A stretch of DNA of 13,818 nt, taken from the NCBI GenBank assembly GCA_000438355.1, contig FR901527.1, positions 4,680-18,497 on the forward strand. The letters run 5' to 3'. Source of the DNA: Clostridium sp. CAG:273 (GTDB lineage Bacteria > Bacillota > Clostridia > TANB77 > CAG-508). The notes below the pieces were generated by a model. It searched no databases. It had not been told where the DNA came from and saw only the letters and a list, made by a program, of their open reading frames with translations. Shown here one piece after another: positions 13,763 through 13,818 of this stretch. The first letter of the stretch is position 1, and each line of letters starts with the position of its first letter. The position numbers were made by a program, and so were the translations under genes.

Positions 13763-13818
13763 ATGTCTTTCTATGCAGTTTTCATTGCATTTGCTTTAGT
13801 TTTTGTTACAGAATTAGG
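13763..13818 (+). CDS. UPF0016/GDT1 family cation transporter, N-terminal fragment
   Basis: The gene is cut by the window end; only 19 residues are seen, MSFYAVFIAFALVFVTELG. A membrane helix that runs straight into TELG matches the start of UPF0016 (TMEM165/GDT1) proteins, where E-x-G-D begins the ion-binding motif, but the Asp and beyond lie outside the window. Members studied in bacteria export manganese; others exchange Ca2+ or Mn2+ for protons. ATG 13763 has AAAGGA (13745-13750) 12 nt upstream. An in-frame ATG at 13751 would touch that site directly, so 13763 is preferred. It is divergent from the ABC operon. The family call rests on very little sequence. Confidence 0.55.
   Translation, partial: MSFYAVFIAFALVFVTEL

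Noticed and set aside
1..13818. CRISPR arrays, complete insertion sequences or prophage genes
   Set aside because: No regularly spaced direct repeats, no transposase or integrase, and no phage structural or lysis genes are visible on either strand.

Overview
The window looks like a chromosomal segment from an AT-rich, Gram-positive-type member of the Firmicutes, most likely a clostridial or gut-associated lineage. The reasons are strong AGGAGG-type ribosome binding sites, sigma-A-like promoters, ComEA, an LCP-family wall-polymer ligase, a secreted D-Ala-D-Ala carboxypeptidase, a CvpA and a DUF5711 protein. TGA is not read inside any gene, so the standard bacterial code applies. The lineage call is inference from gene content, not from a database match.

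Left third (1-5320): small, independent units. A UcpA-like short-chain dehydrogenase (96-878, +) has its own promoter. It converges on a TIGR01212/YtqA-type radical SAM protein (1013-1930, -) across a 109-nt nested hairpin. Next is a single initiator tRNA (fMet, 2225-2300, +) with a near-consensus promoter and a terminator. On the minus strand follow a 5'-truncated histidine kinase remnant (2449-2910) and comEA (2920-3669). A D-Ala-D-Ala carboxypeptidase (3956-5272, +) has its own promoter and a hairpin terminator. A word-repetitive AT-rich spacer (about 5320-5480) separates it from the next block.

Right two thirds (5504-13501, all minus strand): a compact run read from right to left. The order is a GldA-like ABC ATPase with a long Lys/Asn/Glu tail, a GldF-like permease, a GldG-like auxiliary membrane protein, a terminator hairpin, a YkvI-like transporter, a DUF5711 beta-propeller-like membrane-anchored protein, CvpA, and an LCP ligase with a LytR_C domain. 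The LCP gene has a good promoter of its own. Apart from YkvI, whose role is unknown, the products point to cell-envelope biogenesis: an ABC exporter, membrane scaffolds and an enzyme that attaches polymers to peptidoglycan. The carboxypeptidase next door trims the same peptidoglycan.

The clearest unusual signal is at the GldG-YkvI junction. There the 3' arm of an intrinsic terminator is also the Shine-Dalgarno sequence of the next gene, and its ATG begins two nucleotides after the U-tract. At the right edge, a divergent plus-strand gene (from 13763) begins and is cut by the window end. Its first 19 residues look like the UPF0016/GDT1 cation-transporter family. I see no CRISPR array, no complete insertion sequence and no phage genes. 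No gene-free stretch exceeds 300 bases.
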